Below are positions 1 to 7,512 of a stretch of 64,000 nt of DNA, one piece after another. Position 1 is the first letter of the stretch. Each line of letters opens with the position of its first letter. The position numbers were made by a program, and so were the translations under genes. The notes beneath the pieces were generated by a model. That model saw nothing but the letters and a program-made list of their open reading frames with translations, was not told the DNA's origin and did no database searches. The DNA lies in assembly GCA_045804965.1 (NCBI GenBank), contig JBJMMD010000017.1, positions 48,263 to 112,262 of the forward strand, written 5' to 3'. The stretch is from CAVTUU01 sp045804965. GTDB taxonomy: Bacteria; Chloroflexota; Chloroflexia; Thermomicrobiales; UBA6265.

Positions 1-1131
1 GCCGCCTATTTCCTCGACCTCGCCGAGCGCGGCGAGAAGGAGCTGACGGGGCCGGATCAAGTGACCTGGATGGCGCGTCTCGAGAGCGAGTATCCCAATC
101 TGCGGAGCGCACTTAGTTGGTCGGTAGATCAGGAAGATGCCGAAACCGCTTTGAGATTGGGTTCTGCGCTCTGGCAGTTTTGGGCGGCCAGTGGCCGGCT
201 GAACGAGGCAAGTGGCTGGTTGCGACGCGCACTCGACATAGATTCTGAGTCCGCATCCGACGCCCGGGCAAAGGCGCTGCTGCGATTGGGAAATATGGCC
301 GTGGAACTCGCCAACTACGGTGAGGCACGGAGATGGTACGAAGCGAGTCTGGCGATCCGGCGACAAACTGGCAATGAGCTTGGGATCGCGTCCGCTCTAG
401 GTAGTCTCGGATTTGTCGCCTGGAGTCAGGGCGAATACAGAGAAGCCCGTTCGGTCCTTGAGAACGCTCTCACGATTTGGCAAGAGCTGAACGACAAACG
501 CGGCATCGCGGTAACGTTGCAGAATCTGGGAAACACCGCCCTCGCCGAGGGCAAATTCGACGACGCTCGAGAGTTGCATGAAGCGTCTCTGGATCTCCGC
601 AACGAGATGGGCGACCAGTTGCGCGTTGCGTACTCACGCTATTGGCTTGGACACCTTGCCCGAATTGAAGGACGCACAACCGAAGCAAAATCGCAGATAG
701 ACCAGAGCATGGTGACCTTTGAGGAGTTCGGCGATCTCTTAGGCGTCGCATTCGCATGCCACGAACTGGGACGCGTCGCCTACGATCAAGGAAACGCCAA
801 GAGCGCCCTTGATCACTATCGAGAAGCCCTCGAACTGCGAACGCAGGCTGGCGATGTCCACGGCATCATCGATTGCTTGGAAGGTACAGCGCTCGTCGCG
901 TGCTCGCGCGCACAGGAGCAGGAGTGCGTTTCTCTTTTCGCGACGGCAGCAGCATGGCGCGAAACCCGCGGCGTGCCCGCCATCCCCGTATTGCGCAACC
1001 AGTACGACCACACACTGGATATAGCCCGCGTCCATCTGGGAGAGATTCTCTTCGCCCGAGCCTGGGATCAAGGACAGCACATGACACCTGGGCAAGCCGC
1101 GGAGTTTGCCGCTTCCCTATCTGACAACTAG
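1..1131 (+). CDS. C-terminal part of an AfsR/LuxR-like regulator with TPR repeats (5' truncated by window edge)
   Basis: The reading frame is open from base 1 to a TAG at 1129-1131, so the gene starts upstream of the window; 376 residues are visible. The first residues (AAYFLDLAERGEKELTGPDQ) followed by a W-x2-RLE-x4-NLR-ALSW pattern are the usual junction between the NB-ARC-type ATPase and the TPR region of AfsR/SARP-like and LuxR-like regulators. From about residue 60 there are successive 40-residue units with the TPR spacing (LGNMA..GEARRWYEASLAIRR, LGSLGFVAWSQGEYREAR, LQNLGNTALAEGKFDDAREL and so on), at least five. The TPR part probably senses a ligand or partner and controls an N-terminal output domain that cannot be seen here. 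Family assignment is firm; the output domain (SARP, HTH or cyclase) is unknown. Confidence 0.8.
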   Translation, partial: AAYFLDLAERGEKELTGPDQVTWMARLESEYPNLRSALSWSVDQEDAETALRLGSALWQFWAASGRLNEASGWLRRALDIDSESASDARAKALLRLGNMAVELANYGEARRWYEASLAIRRQTGNELGIASALGSLGFVAWSQGEYREARSVLENALTIWQELNDKRGIAVTLQNLGNTALAEGKFDDARELHEASLDLRNEMGDQLRVAYSRYWLGHLARIEGRTTEAKSQIDQSMVTFEEFGDLLGVAFACHELGRVAYDQGNAKSALDHYREALELRTQAGDVHGIIDCLEGTALVACSRAQEQECVSLFATAAAWRETRGVPAIPVLRNQYDHTLDIARVHLGEILFARAWDQGQHMTPGQAAEFAASLSDN

Positions 1132-1200
1132 GGTCCAGCAGAGGTTACTTACCCTCTTCGTTGCGGCGAAACGCACACCTCTACGAGGGCGACTATTTCA

Positions 1201-1788
1201 CTAGTAACAGTCGCCACCGCAGCCCGCCTCCACAGTATCCTTGAGGGCCAGTGTGGCTATGAGCACGATCGCCTCGTCATCTCCGACAGTTGCGTATCCT
1301 CGGCTTACGGAGTCCGCAACCGCGATGGATTGATTTACCGAATCACCCTCATTCAGAAGCACAGTGCCGTTATCAGCAACGATATCGTGATCCGCGCCGC
1401 CGAGAGGAGTTGTTACGCATTCGCTGGCTGTTTCAGTTTCGGACGCTGTCGGAGTGGCAGATGCTCCCGCCGGTGCTCTCTCGACCGTAACCACACCTGT
1501 GCCCGTGCTAAGCAGGCTGTAGCAAATTGCGCCAGTCTCGACGTACAAAACACTTGGCCCCTTGTGATCGGTGGTATCAGGGATGATGCTTCCGGGTGGG
1601 AGCGTGATACGGACAAGCATTTCGAACTGATCGGTTGCTCCCATGACCGTAGCGACCCCGACCCTGACTGACTCAGGTGTTGCAATGGGGGCGTTCGCTT
1701 GAGTTCCGCGAGTCAGACCCTGGCCGGTGAAGATCACAGCTCCCGCGATGAAGATAACGAGGATGGCCGCCATGGCTGAGGTTCGCAT
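1201..1788 (-). CDS. Secreted or membrane-anchored hypothetical protein
   Basis: A 195-residue protein. I chose the ATG at 1786-1788 because a strong AGGAGGAG lies just upstream of it; the frame continues 26 codons further upstream without a comparable site. Residues 1-24 (MRTSAMAAILVIFIAGAVIF) form a signal peptide or single membrane anchor. The rest is exported, with a beta-rich stretch (VRVGVATVMGATDQFEMLVRITLPPGSII) resembling a small cupin-like fold, a Ser/Thr/Ala-rich linker around residues 110-125 and a cysteine-containing end (AGCGGDCY). No catalytic motif is visible. It is divergent from the caspase-fold gene at 1928 across a 139-base gap, so the two may share a regulatory region. 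Function unknown. Confidence 0.6.
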   Translation of the reverse strand: MRTSAMAAILVIFIAGAVIFTGQGLTRGTQANAPIATPESVRVGVATVMGATDQFEMLVRITLPPGSIIPDTTDHKGPSVLYVETGAICYSLLSTGTGVVTVERAPAGASATPTASETETASECVTTPLGGADHDIVADNGTVLLNEGDSVNQSIAVADSVSRGYATVGDDEAIVLIATLALKDTVEAGCGGDCY

Positions 1789-1839
1789 GAATCTCCTCCT
1801 GACCTGAAAATGATGCAATGAGAGACGGCTAACCATTTC

Positions 1840-1866
1840 AGTATACTGGAGCAGGGTCCCAAACAA
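1840..1866 (-). promoter_or_regulatory. Candidate sigma-70-type promoter for the secreted protein at 1201-1788
   Basis: On the minus strand a TATACT box lies at 1840-1845, with TTGTTT/TTTGTT about 15-16 bases upstream at 1861-1867. The box sits about 50 bases before the chosen ATG at 1788. The -10 box is good but the spacing is slightly short, so this is tentative. Confidence 0.35.
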
Positions 1867-1927
1867 ACGATCATCGCGTGAGATTTAGCTTTGACTTCAA
1901 CTGCGCGAAGTTTTTGGGAGGCGACCG

Positions 1928-3091
1928 ATGAGCGACTTGATTCTGGCCGGTGGCCGCGATATCGATCCGCTTCTTTTCGTCACGAGCGAAAAAACCCACA
2001 ATCTTATCGAGGACAGCGGGCTGGCCCTCGAACTGAGCATACGAAAACCACATGAGCTCGTCCGATTTACAGATACAGATAAACCTGAGGATGCCGCGAA
2101 GGAGTTCTGGGAAAGAGCGCCTAGAGAGCCCGAGCGGAGCAAGTTCGCAGGTGTCGTGCTGATCGGTGGTTACGAGCACGTCCCGTCTCAAGTTGTATTT
2201 GCGGGCAAATCCAAGACATTCATGGACCACGATCCCGACAGGCTGTTTGTGTGGAACGACGACGTGTATGGAGACAAGGACGGGGCCGGCCTGCCGGAAC
2301 TGCCGGTCTCGCGCATTCCATTAGTCAAAGTTGACGATCTAGTCAATGGTGATGATCTTCGGCGAGCGCTCCGGGCCAGACGGATGTCGGCGGTCGGCCG
2401 CCGTGCCGATTGGCGAAAGATCCGAGCCAGTGGATTTCTCTTCCCAGAAGTTATCCATAGTGAAGTGCCTGGGCGGGGTTCGGCTTTGGCATCCCCTCCA
2501 CATGGCACATTTACGCCTGACAATATGACCGCGGACCGTATTTACATCGCATTACATGGGGATTCCGCCCAACCCTCGGTATTTATGAATGATGATTTGA
2601 ATGATGATGTGCGGGTGTTTCTTCAGCGCGACATTCCTAGCGCGGACGGTGTGATCGACGGCGCGGTCGTCTTTGCCGCCTGCTGTTGGGGAGCTCTGAC
2701 CGCGAATACGCCGGCAGAGAAACCGGGCCTAACCCATTCGTTACCGAAATCGTTTGCAACTCATCCAAAGGATCAGTCAATTGCGCTGACGTTCATCGCC
2801 AATGGCGCACGCGCCTTCGTGGGCTTTACCGCCCATCATTGGGTGCCCGACCAAGCGCCGTACGAGTATTTCGGGTCGCCGCTCCATGGCATGTTCTGGG
2901 TGAATGTAAATCATCTGAATATGCCCCCAGCCCGGGCGCTCTTTAGGGCGAAGGCCGAATACAGTCTGTTCATCAAGGGACGGCACATGGCGCCACCGGC
3001 CGACCCTAAACGCACCTGGTTGCAGGATGCCGCGTACGATCTCGAATTGAAGACTCTTTGGTCAGCGACTTGCCTGGGCCTAGGCTGGTAA
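1928..3091 (+). CDS. Clan CD (gingipain C25/caspase-fold) cysteine peptidase homologue
   Basis: The protein has 387 residues; its ATG is preceded by GGGAGG at good spacing. Residues 74-131 contain VVLIGGYEHVPSQ, then DRLFVWNDDVYGD and LPELPVSRIP, matching the C25 (gingipain-type) layout of a nucleotide-binding-like subdomain, the D-x2-Y segment and the GR-P strand. Residues 205-211 (IYIALHG) place His210 where the catalytic histidine belongs, and residues 247-255 (VVFAACCWG) place Cys252/Cys253 where the nucleophile belongs, followed by a conserved-looking GARAFVGFT strand at 293-301. There is no signal peptide, unlike secreted gingipains, so a cytoplasmic protease resembling orthocaspases is more likely. 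The small gene at 3146 follows at 54 bases. The fold assignment is reasonable; substrate and role are not known. Confidence 0.6.
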   Translation: MSDLILAGGRDIDPLLFVTSEKTHNLIEDSGLALELSIRKPHELVRFTDTDKPEDAAKEFWERAPREPERSKFAGVVLIGGYEHVPSQVVFAGKSKTFMDHDPDRLFVWNDDVYGDKDGAGLPELPVSRIPLVKVDDLVNGDDLRRALRARRMSAVGRRADWRKIRASGFLFPEVIHSEVPGRGSALASPPHGTFTPDNMTADRIYIALHGDSAQPSVFMNDDLNDDVRVFLQRDIPSADGVIDGAVVFAACCWGALTANTPAEKPGLTHSLPKSFATHPKDQSIALTFIANGARAFVGFTAHHWVPDQAPYEYFGSPLHGMFWVNVNHLNMPPARALFRAKAEYSLFIKGRHMAPPADPKRTWLQDAAYDLELKTLWSATCLGLGW

Positions 3092-3145
3092 CGTCAACCG
3101 GGGCAGAACGCCGCCGGCTTGGCCGTATCCCGCGAAGGAGACGAG

Positions 3146-3541
3146 ATGAGCGAGCCTTCCGATCGTACAGATCCTTCGTCAAGAGAACGAGAACGGATCG
3201 AAGGGAGGCTTGCGGAAGTGCTGCCAGGCTTCGAGTTGGTCGACGCGACGTTGATAACCCTGGATGGTGACTCACCAGTTCCAGACGAGCGATCTGGGGT
3301 CTTTGTTTCGCCCGACATTTCCAGCCTCGCGGACCACTACGCACGGGTGTTTCCCGATCTACAAGAACCACCTCCTCGAGACGTGCCATGGGAACCATCG
3401 GCAAATGAAAAGCCATTACCAGATCGAGATGGATGGCTTTGTCACGTGCGAAGGGCCGGCGGTGAGGACGAGAAATCCCCGGAATTGGCGATCATCCTTT
3501 CACTCACTCTCGGAGTTATCGGCATCCAGACCGGATCATGA
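3146..3541 (+). CDS. Small acidic hypothetical protein downstream of the caspase-fold gene
   Basis: A 131-residue protein. The ATG at 3146 was chosen because AAGGAG lies five bases upstream. It is acidic and proline-rich in the middle (VFPDLQEPPPRDVPWEPS) and starts with a Ser/Arg/Glu-rich helix (TDPSSRERERIEGRLAEVL). The segment GRLAEVLPGFELVDATLITLDGD looks like a short alpha/beta unit. No known domain is recognised. It is probably co-transcribed with the peptidase homologue and could be a partner, adaptor or substrate, but that is inference from position only. An overlapping +1 frame (3264-3587) stays open through the last third and reads QIEMDGFVTCEG, so a frameshift near the 3' end cannot be excluded. 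Confidence 0.5.
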   Translation: MSEPSDRTDPSSRERERIEGRLAEVLPGFELVDATLITLDGDSPVPDERSGVFVSPDISSLADHYARVFPDLQEPPPRDVPWEPSANEKPLPDRDGWLCHVRRAGGEDEKSPELAIILSLTLGVIGIQTGS

Positions 3542-3600
3542 AGGCCAAGGCGAACCAATGAAGTCGAAAGACGGCACCCAAAAATAAGATCCGCTGAGCG

Positions 3601-3825
3601 CTAGCTTCCATCAATCACGAGTTCAACCGTTGGCGTCGGTCTGTTGCTGGACTGCGTGCTGCTGTCGTCGCCAGTCGTGCTCTCGGACCAGAACCCAACC
3701 ATGAAAACCATTGCCGCGATCAGGAAGCAGGCGATTGCCCAAAACAGGCGGCGCGGCGGTTTGTAGATGAACGCGAGCCCGCAAACGGTGAGCGCCATGC
3801 CGGCGACGATCAAGGAATAGTCCAT
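3601..3825 (-). CDS. Small membrane protein with two transmembrane helices
   Basis: A 74-residue protein. The ATG at 3825 follows a GAAGGG ribosome binding site; the frame extends further upstream but without a signal. Two hydrophobic helices are evident (SLIVAGMALTVCGLAFIY and LFWAIACFLIAAMVFMVGFW), joined by a short basic loop (KPPRR), and the C-terminus is polar and Ser/Thr-rich. Positive residues in the loop predict that both ends face outwards. No family is recognised. It is convergent with the genes at 1928-3541 and lies just downstream of the YciI-like gene on the same strand. Confidence 0.55.
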   Translation of the reverse strand: MDYSLIVAGMALTVCGLAFIYKPPRRLFWAIACFLIAAMVFMVGFWSESTTGDDSSTQSSNRPTPTVELVIDGS

Positions 3826-3929
3826 CACATCGCCCTTCGTTCCGCTGATCGGGAACCGCCAGGTTAACGTCCCGCGCTTCCATTGTATTGACCTCTGTCG
3901 GAAACATCCCGATTTGCCGTAAGAACTGT

Positions 3930-4277
3930 TCAATCCCCTGATGTGTCGGCCATCGAGCGGGGGAAGATGGTCGGCGCGAAAGTCATCGCGCCGCCGGGAA
4001 CGATCCACGGCAGAACCTCCACCGAGAAACGTCCGGCGCGCACCGCCGGGTCCTGCTCGGTCAACTCGCGCGCCTTTTCCGGATCGACGTTGTAGATGCT
4101 CAGCCCGCGGAACTGCTCGTCAAAGAGCGGTCCCGCCGCCAGCAAATACCCAGCCTCGTGGAGCTCGGCCAAGTGCGCCATGTGCGCATCTTGCAGCGCG
4201 TTCGCTTCTTCCTCCGTGTGCTTCGGCGCGTCAGGGCGCAGGACCAGCAACGTGACGGTGAACCGATCAAATTGCAT
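3930..4277 (-). CDS. YciI family protein
   Basis: A 115-residue protein with an ATG preceded by GGAGATCC. It has the dimeric alpha/beta ferredoxin-like YciI fold pattern: a first strand (FTVTLLVLRPDAP), a helix with H-x2-HL-x2-L (AHMAHLAELHEAGYLLAAGPL), then the R-x-LSIYNVDPEKARELTEQDPAVRAGRFSVEVLPW block typical of YCII-related proteins. The conserved histidine in HLAEL and the aspartate in TEQDP are the residues usually suggested for the active site. The biochemical role of most YciI proteins is unknown, although some relatives are dehalogenase- or muconolactone-isomerase-like enzymes. It is followed at about 100 bases by the small membrane protein on the same strand. Confidence 0.85.
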   Translation of the reverse strand: MQFDRFTVTLLVLRPDAPKHTEEEANALQDAHMAHLAELHEAGYLLAAGPLFDEQFRGLSIYNVDPEKARELTEQDPAVRAGRFSVEVLPWIVPGGAMTFAPTIFPRSMADTSGD

Positions 4278-4408
4278 GAAGGATCTCCTTGGTTTTCAAA
4301 CCATCCGGAACCGAGGTTCCCCGGGCGCGAAGGACCGGGCGACGACGGACGAAGCGCGCGCGGCCCGAGCCCGTGCAGGCGCGTGGCGCGAGCCAACACG
4401 ATCGTGCA

Positions 4409-5359
4409 TTACTCCACCCGGATCTCGATTTCCATCGAGACCGATTCGCCCGGGGAGAGCACCTGCAAGCCGGTGTCGACGCCCCGCGCGGCGAGCGCGA
4501 AGGGATCGGGAACGGCGGTCCAGGGTTCGATGGCGATGGCTTGGCGGTGCGGCGGGCAATAGATGACACACTCGCGAAACACCGGGTCGACGCGCTGGAT
4601 CACCCGGCGGCCTGAGCTCGGGTCCGCGATCGTGGTCTGAATCGCGCCGCCTTCCAAGGCTAGATCGGTGAAGACTGCGTCGACAGCCAGGTCCCCGAAG
4701 GCAATGCCGTCGCCGAGGGCATAGGGACCGATCGCCGGCGCCTTCGGCCCGATGGGAATACCCGCAGCGAGTTCCCAGTAAGCCCGCGCGGGAACGGTGA
4801 TCCGGCAGGCCGCCGCGTCCCCGCCGCCAATCTGCAGCCGGAAATAGGCATGGGTGCCGAAGGCAAAAGGCAGCGGCCGCGAATCGGGGTTGGCCACGGT
4901 GATCTCGCTAATCAGCGCGTTGCCATCAACCTCGTAAGAGACCGTGAGCTCGAAATCGGCCGGCCATTGCTCGATCAGCGCCGGCGCATCGATCGCCGCG
5001 CGGAAGGTTCCCACCGCCCGGCGTTCCGACTGCTCCACCACCCGCCACGGGCGCTCGATGACGTACCCGTGGATCGGCTTGCCGTCGAGCACCGGCGCGT
5101 CGTGCACGACGAAGCGTTGCCCCTGGAACGTCTGCTCCGGCCTGCTGAGCCGGCCGACGAACGGAAAGAGCAGCGGAATGCCGCTCCCCATCGGATTGCT
5201 GCCCGGCCCGAAACCGGGTTCCGCCCACAACGCCTCAATCGACTCACCGTCGACGACCGCCTGGAAGGTGTAACAATTGAACCCATACCCAGGCCGGATC
5301 GCCGCGGTCGCCCCGCTCGCGGCATCGCGCAGGGTGATCACATCGGACGTTCCGGTCAT
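4409..5359 (-). CDS. Aldose 1-epimerase (galactose mutarotase) family protein
   Basis: A 316-residue protein of normal length for the family, with GAGGAG upstream of its ATG. Hallmarks of the beta-sandwich mutarotase fold are present: an early GYGFNCYTFQ segment, the substrate-loop region GSGIPLLFPFVGRL, the histidine in IHGYVIERPW, the second catalytic histidine in AFGTHAYFRL, and the C-terminal acidic segment IAIEPWTAVPDPFAL that corresponds to the E-P-T-x3-DA motif supplying the catalytic glutamate. It should interconvert alpha and beta anomers of a hexose or sugar phosphate in the cytoplasm; the exact sugar cannot be told. It stands alone, with no sugar kinase or transporter beside it. 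Confidence 0.88.
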   Translation of the reverse strand: MTGTSDVITLRDAASGATAAIRPGYGFNCYTFQAVVDGESIEALWAEPGFGPGSNPMGSGIPLLFPFVGRLSRPEQTFQGQRFVVHDAPVLDGKPIHGYVIERPWRVVEQSERRAVGTFRAAIDAPALIEQWPADFELTVSYEVDGNALISEITVANPDSRPLPFAFGTHAYFRLQIGGGDAAACRITVPARAYWELAAGIPIGPKAPAIGPYALGDGIAFGDLAVDAVFTDLALEGGAIQTTIADPSSGRRVIQRVDPVFRECVIYCPPHRQAIAIEPWTAVPDPFALAARGVDTGLQVLSPGESVSMEIEIRVE

Positions 5360-5423
5360 CGGGCATCAACTCCTCTTCCGGGGTTAGAAGGCAGATGTGC
5401 AGATTGTACCGGGTGACCGATTT

Positions 5424-6716
5424 CTACCGTCGTAGGTGTTGGTTGAGGAGCTTCAGAACCCTGGGCCAGGAGTCGGCATCTGCGGCCGCAGTGCTCGCGG
5501 CGTCACCGCCGAATAAGTTTCGACCAATTCCCGTCGGAATGTACGGAGCGAGAATGTCATGTCCCGCACCTGAGTAGGAGTAATGCTCGTCCGCAAACGG
5601 ATGTCGCCGAGCGATTAACCGGTCGAGCGCCAGTTCCGAGAGCAATGTTGATGGCCAAACTATGTCGGCATCGCCGGAAAACAGCAAGATCGGACCGTTG
5701 ATCCGCTCGACAGGGATTTCGGAATCATTCCAGTTGCTCTTGTCAAGAAAATCGGGAACAGGAGCGCCGTGCCAGGTCCAGGCCGGAATTGTGTGATCAC
5801 TCGGTGAGGGATAGACGAGCCCGCCTCCGGCATAGCTGACGACCGCGGTTATTTGCGAGTAATACGTTCCAAGCAGCAATGCTAGTTCTGCTCCACGCGA
5901 GTGGCCGATGACGCCCAGGCGATCTCCGTGGATACCAGGTCTGGCGAGTAACCAAGACATGGCATCGCCAAAATACTCTAGGGGGATGCGTTCTAAGAGA
6001 GGTGGCAATGAATCGTAACTGAAATACGCCAGAGCCAGCGCAGCAAACCCGTGCGTCGCAAGCAATGCCCCTTCTCGAAGGATGTAGGGAGACAGTCCAC
6101 CTTCGGACCCACCGAGGACCAGCACTGCCGGACACGGTTCGTCATTGGACGGACGGAAGAACCGCCCCCGAATCCCATCCTCGACCACATCAACACTGGT
6201 GATTGCGGGGGTTGCGAGTTGCCGCACCACGTCGATACTGGCACTGATGTTGCCTCCGCCCTCGGCGGTGATCTTAAGCGGTGGTAGCTGCAAAACCGAC
6301 GCATAGTTCCAGGTATTCGTCGGAACGCCGGTCGGCATGAGCGACCAAACGAGACCCATCGGATCCAGAACCGTGTACGTGCCTGTTCGGGGAGCTTGCG
6401 TCGCCAGATCAACCGTGCCGTCGATGACCGCCTCGAAAAGCGCCTTCGCTGTCCACGTGAGATTTGCATCGTCGATCACCCGCGCGGTGACGGTCACAAG
6501 CTGATTCGGCGCCAGGCCAGAAATGCGGACAGCGAAGGGCGCGTCAGCAGCGACAGGGTTCGGCACAACCGTTACGTGCAACGGCCGTGATCGAGACTTG
6601 GGCCAAGCGAACGCCTGTTGTAAGGAACATGAGGCACCCAGAGACGCCCCAGTTGCAGCGAGAATGGCGCGGCGTGTGTATAAAGGAGCGCTTACTTGTC
6701 GAGGAGACGTAGACAT
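5424..6716 (-). CDS. Exported BAAT/acyl-CoA thioesterase-like alpha/beta hydrolase
   Basis: A 430-residue protein starting at the ATG at 6714-6716; a TTG four codons upstream is an alternative. The N-terminus has a twin-arginine-like signal (TRRAILAATGASLGAS). Residues 48-150 form the beta-sandwich typical of the acyl-CoA thioester hydrolase/BAAT N-terminal domain (VVPNPVAADAPFAVRISGLAP). Residues 185-430 are the BAAT C-terminal alpha/beta hydrolase, with an oxyanion-type LGGSEGGLSP, the nucleophile elbow GHSRGAEL (Ser273), an acid in FSGDADIVWPS and a histidine in YSGAGHDIL. Human homologues conjugate bile acids or hydrolyse acyl-CoA, but an exported bacterial form more likely acts on an ester or lactam outside the cell. 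Substrate unknown. Confidence 0.8.
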   Translation of the reverse strand: MSTSPRQVSAPLYTRRAILAATGASLGASCSLQQAFAWPKSRSRPLHVTVVPNPVAADAPFAVRISGLAPNQLVTVTARVIDDANLTWTAKALFEAVIDGTVDLATQAPRTGTYTVLDPMGLVWSLMPTGVPTNTWNYASVLQLPPLKITAEGGGNISASIDVVRQLATPAITSVDVVEDGIRGRFFRPSNDEPCPAVLVLGGSEGGLSPYILREGALLATHGFAALALAYFSYDSLPPLLERIPLEYFGDAMSWLLARPGIHGDRLGVIGHSRGAELALLLGTYYSQITAVVSYAGGGLVYPSPSDHTIPAWTWHGAPVPDFLDKSNWNDSEIPVERINGPILLFSGDADIVWPSTLLSELALDRLIARRHPFADEHYSYSGAGHDILAPYIPTGIGRNLFGGDAASTAAADADSWPRVLKLLNQHLRR

Positions 6717-6831
6717 TGTCCATCTCAAACTTCAATTGGATGGAGCGGTACGCCAGTTTACGTCTCGTACCTTTCCTGGACAAGCTTATTGCCGAGGTAT
6801 TTGCGACGTTTGAACGAAGAGGCGCCGACGA

Positions 6832-7422
6832 ATGGACCCAATGTTTTTCGTCTCGCAGTCTGATCTCCACGACTGGTTTGCGCAGCATCACGACGACGCA
6901 AAAGAACTCCTCGTCGGGTTTTGGAAGACGAAAACGGCCAAACCGAGCATCACCTACCAGGAGGCGCTCGACGAGGCACTCAGCTTCGGCTGGATCGACG
7001 GCGTGCGCAGGAGCCTCGGCGACGAGAGCTACACGATCCGGTTCACCCCGCGGAAGCCGCGCAGCATCTGGAGCGCGATCAACATTAAACGCGTGGGCGA
7101 ACTGACCGAGGCCGGCCGGATGCAGCCGGCGGGGCTGCAAGCGTTCAACGAACGAGACCCCGAGCGGACGGGGCGCTACTCAAACGAACAGGCAGAAATT
7201 CAACTCGGCCCCACGTACGAAGCGCAGTTCCGGGCCCAACCCCAGGCCTGGGATTTCTTTCAAGCCCAACCCCCGTCCTATCGCAAACCCGCCATCTGGT
7301 GGGTGATGAGCGCGAAAAAGGAAGAAACCCGCCAAAAACGCCTCACCACCCTGATCGCCGACTCGGCTACTGGTCGAAGGATTCCAGCACTGACCCCACC
7401 GGGAAAGCGACCGGCTTCTTGA
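6832..7422 (+). CDS. YdeI/OmpD-associated family protein
   Basis: A 196-residue protein. The order of motifs matches the YdeI family: WFAQHHDDAKELLVGFWK, then ITYQEALDEALSFGWIDG, then YTIRFTPRKPRSIWSAINIKR, and a C-terminal bacteriocin-protection-like segment (FFQAQPPSYRKPAIWWVMSAKKEETRQKRL) that usually closes with a helix of this type. Homologues are cytoplasmic, often annotated as bacteriocin-protection or OmpD-associated proteins, and their mechanism is not established. It is divergent from the exported hydrolase at 5424-6716, with about 115 bases between. The C-terminus ends in a short proline-rich tail. The start at 6832 has only a weak AAGAGG upstream. Confidence 0.85.
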   Translation: MDPMFFVSQSDLHDWFAQHHDDAKELLVGFWKTKTAKPSITYQEALDEALSFGWIDGVRRSLGDESYTIRFTPRKPRSIWSAINIKRVGELTEAGRMQPAGLQAFNERDPERTGRYSNEQAEIQLGPTYEAQFRAQPQAWDFFQAQPPSYRKPAIWWVMSAKKEETRQKRLTTLIADSATGRRIPALTPPGKRPAS

Positions 7423-7470
7423 TGAAAGGGGATTCTTGACTCCGACCATCGTCATGGCCGGTCCGCCCGA

Positions 7471-7512
7471 GAATGAATTCCCGGGCTGAACAACGGAAGT
7501 CGGCTCAAGCCG
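7471..7512. repeat. Dispersed intergenic repeat, copy 1
   Basis: This copy reads CCCGGGCTGAACAACGGAAG followed by an inverted TCGGCT/AGCCG pair. A closely similar block occurs at 31029-31064 after the MoeB-like gene. Both lie just after the 3' ends of genes. Confidence 0.5.
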
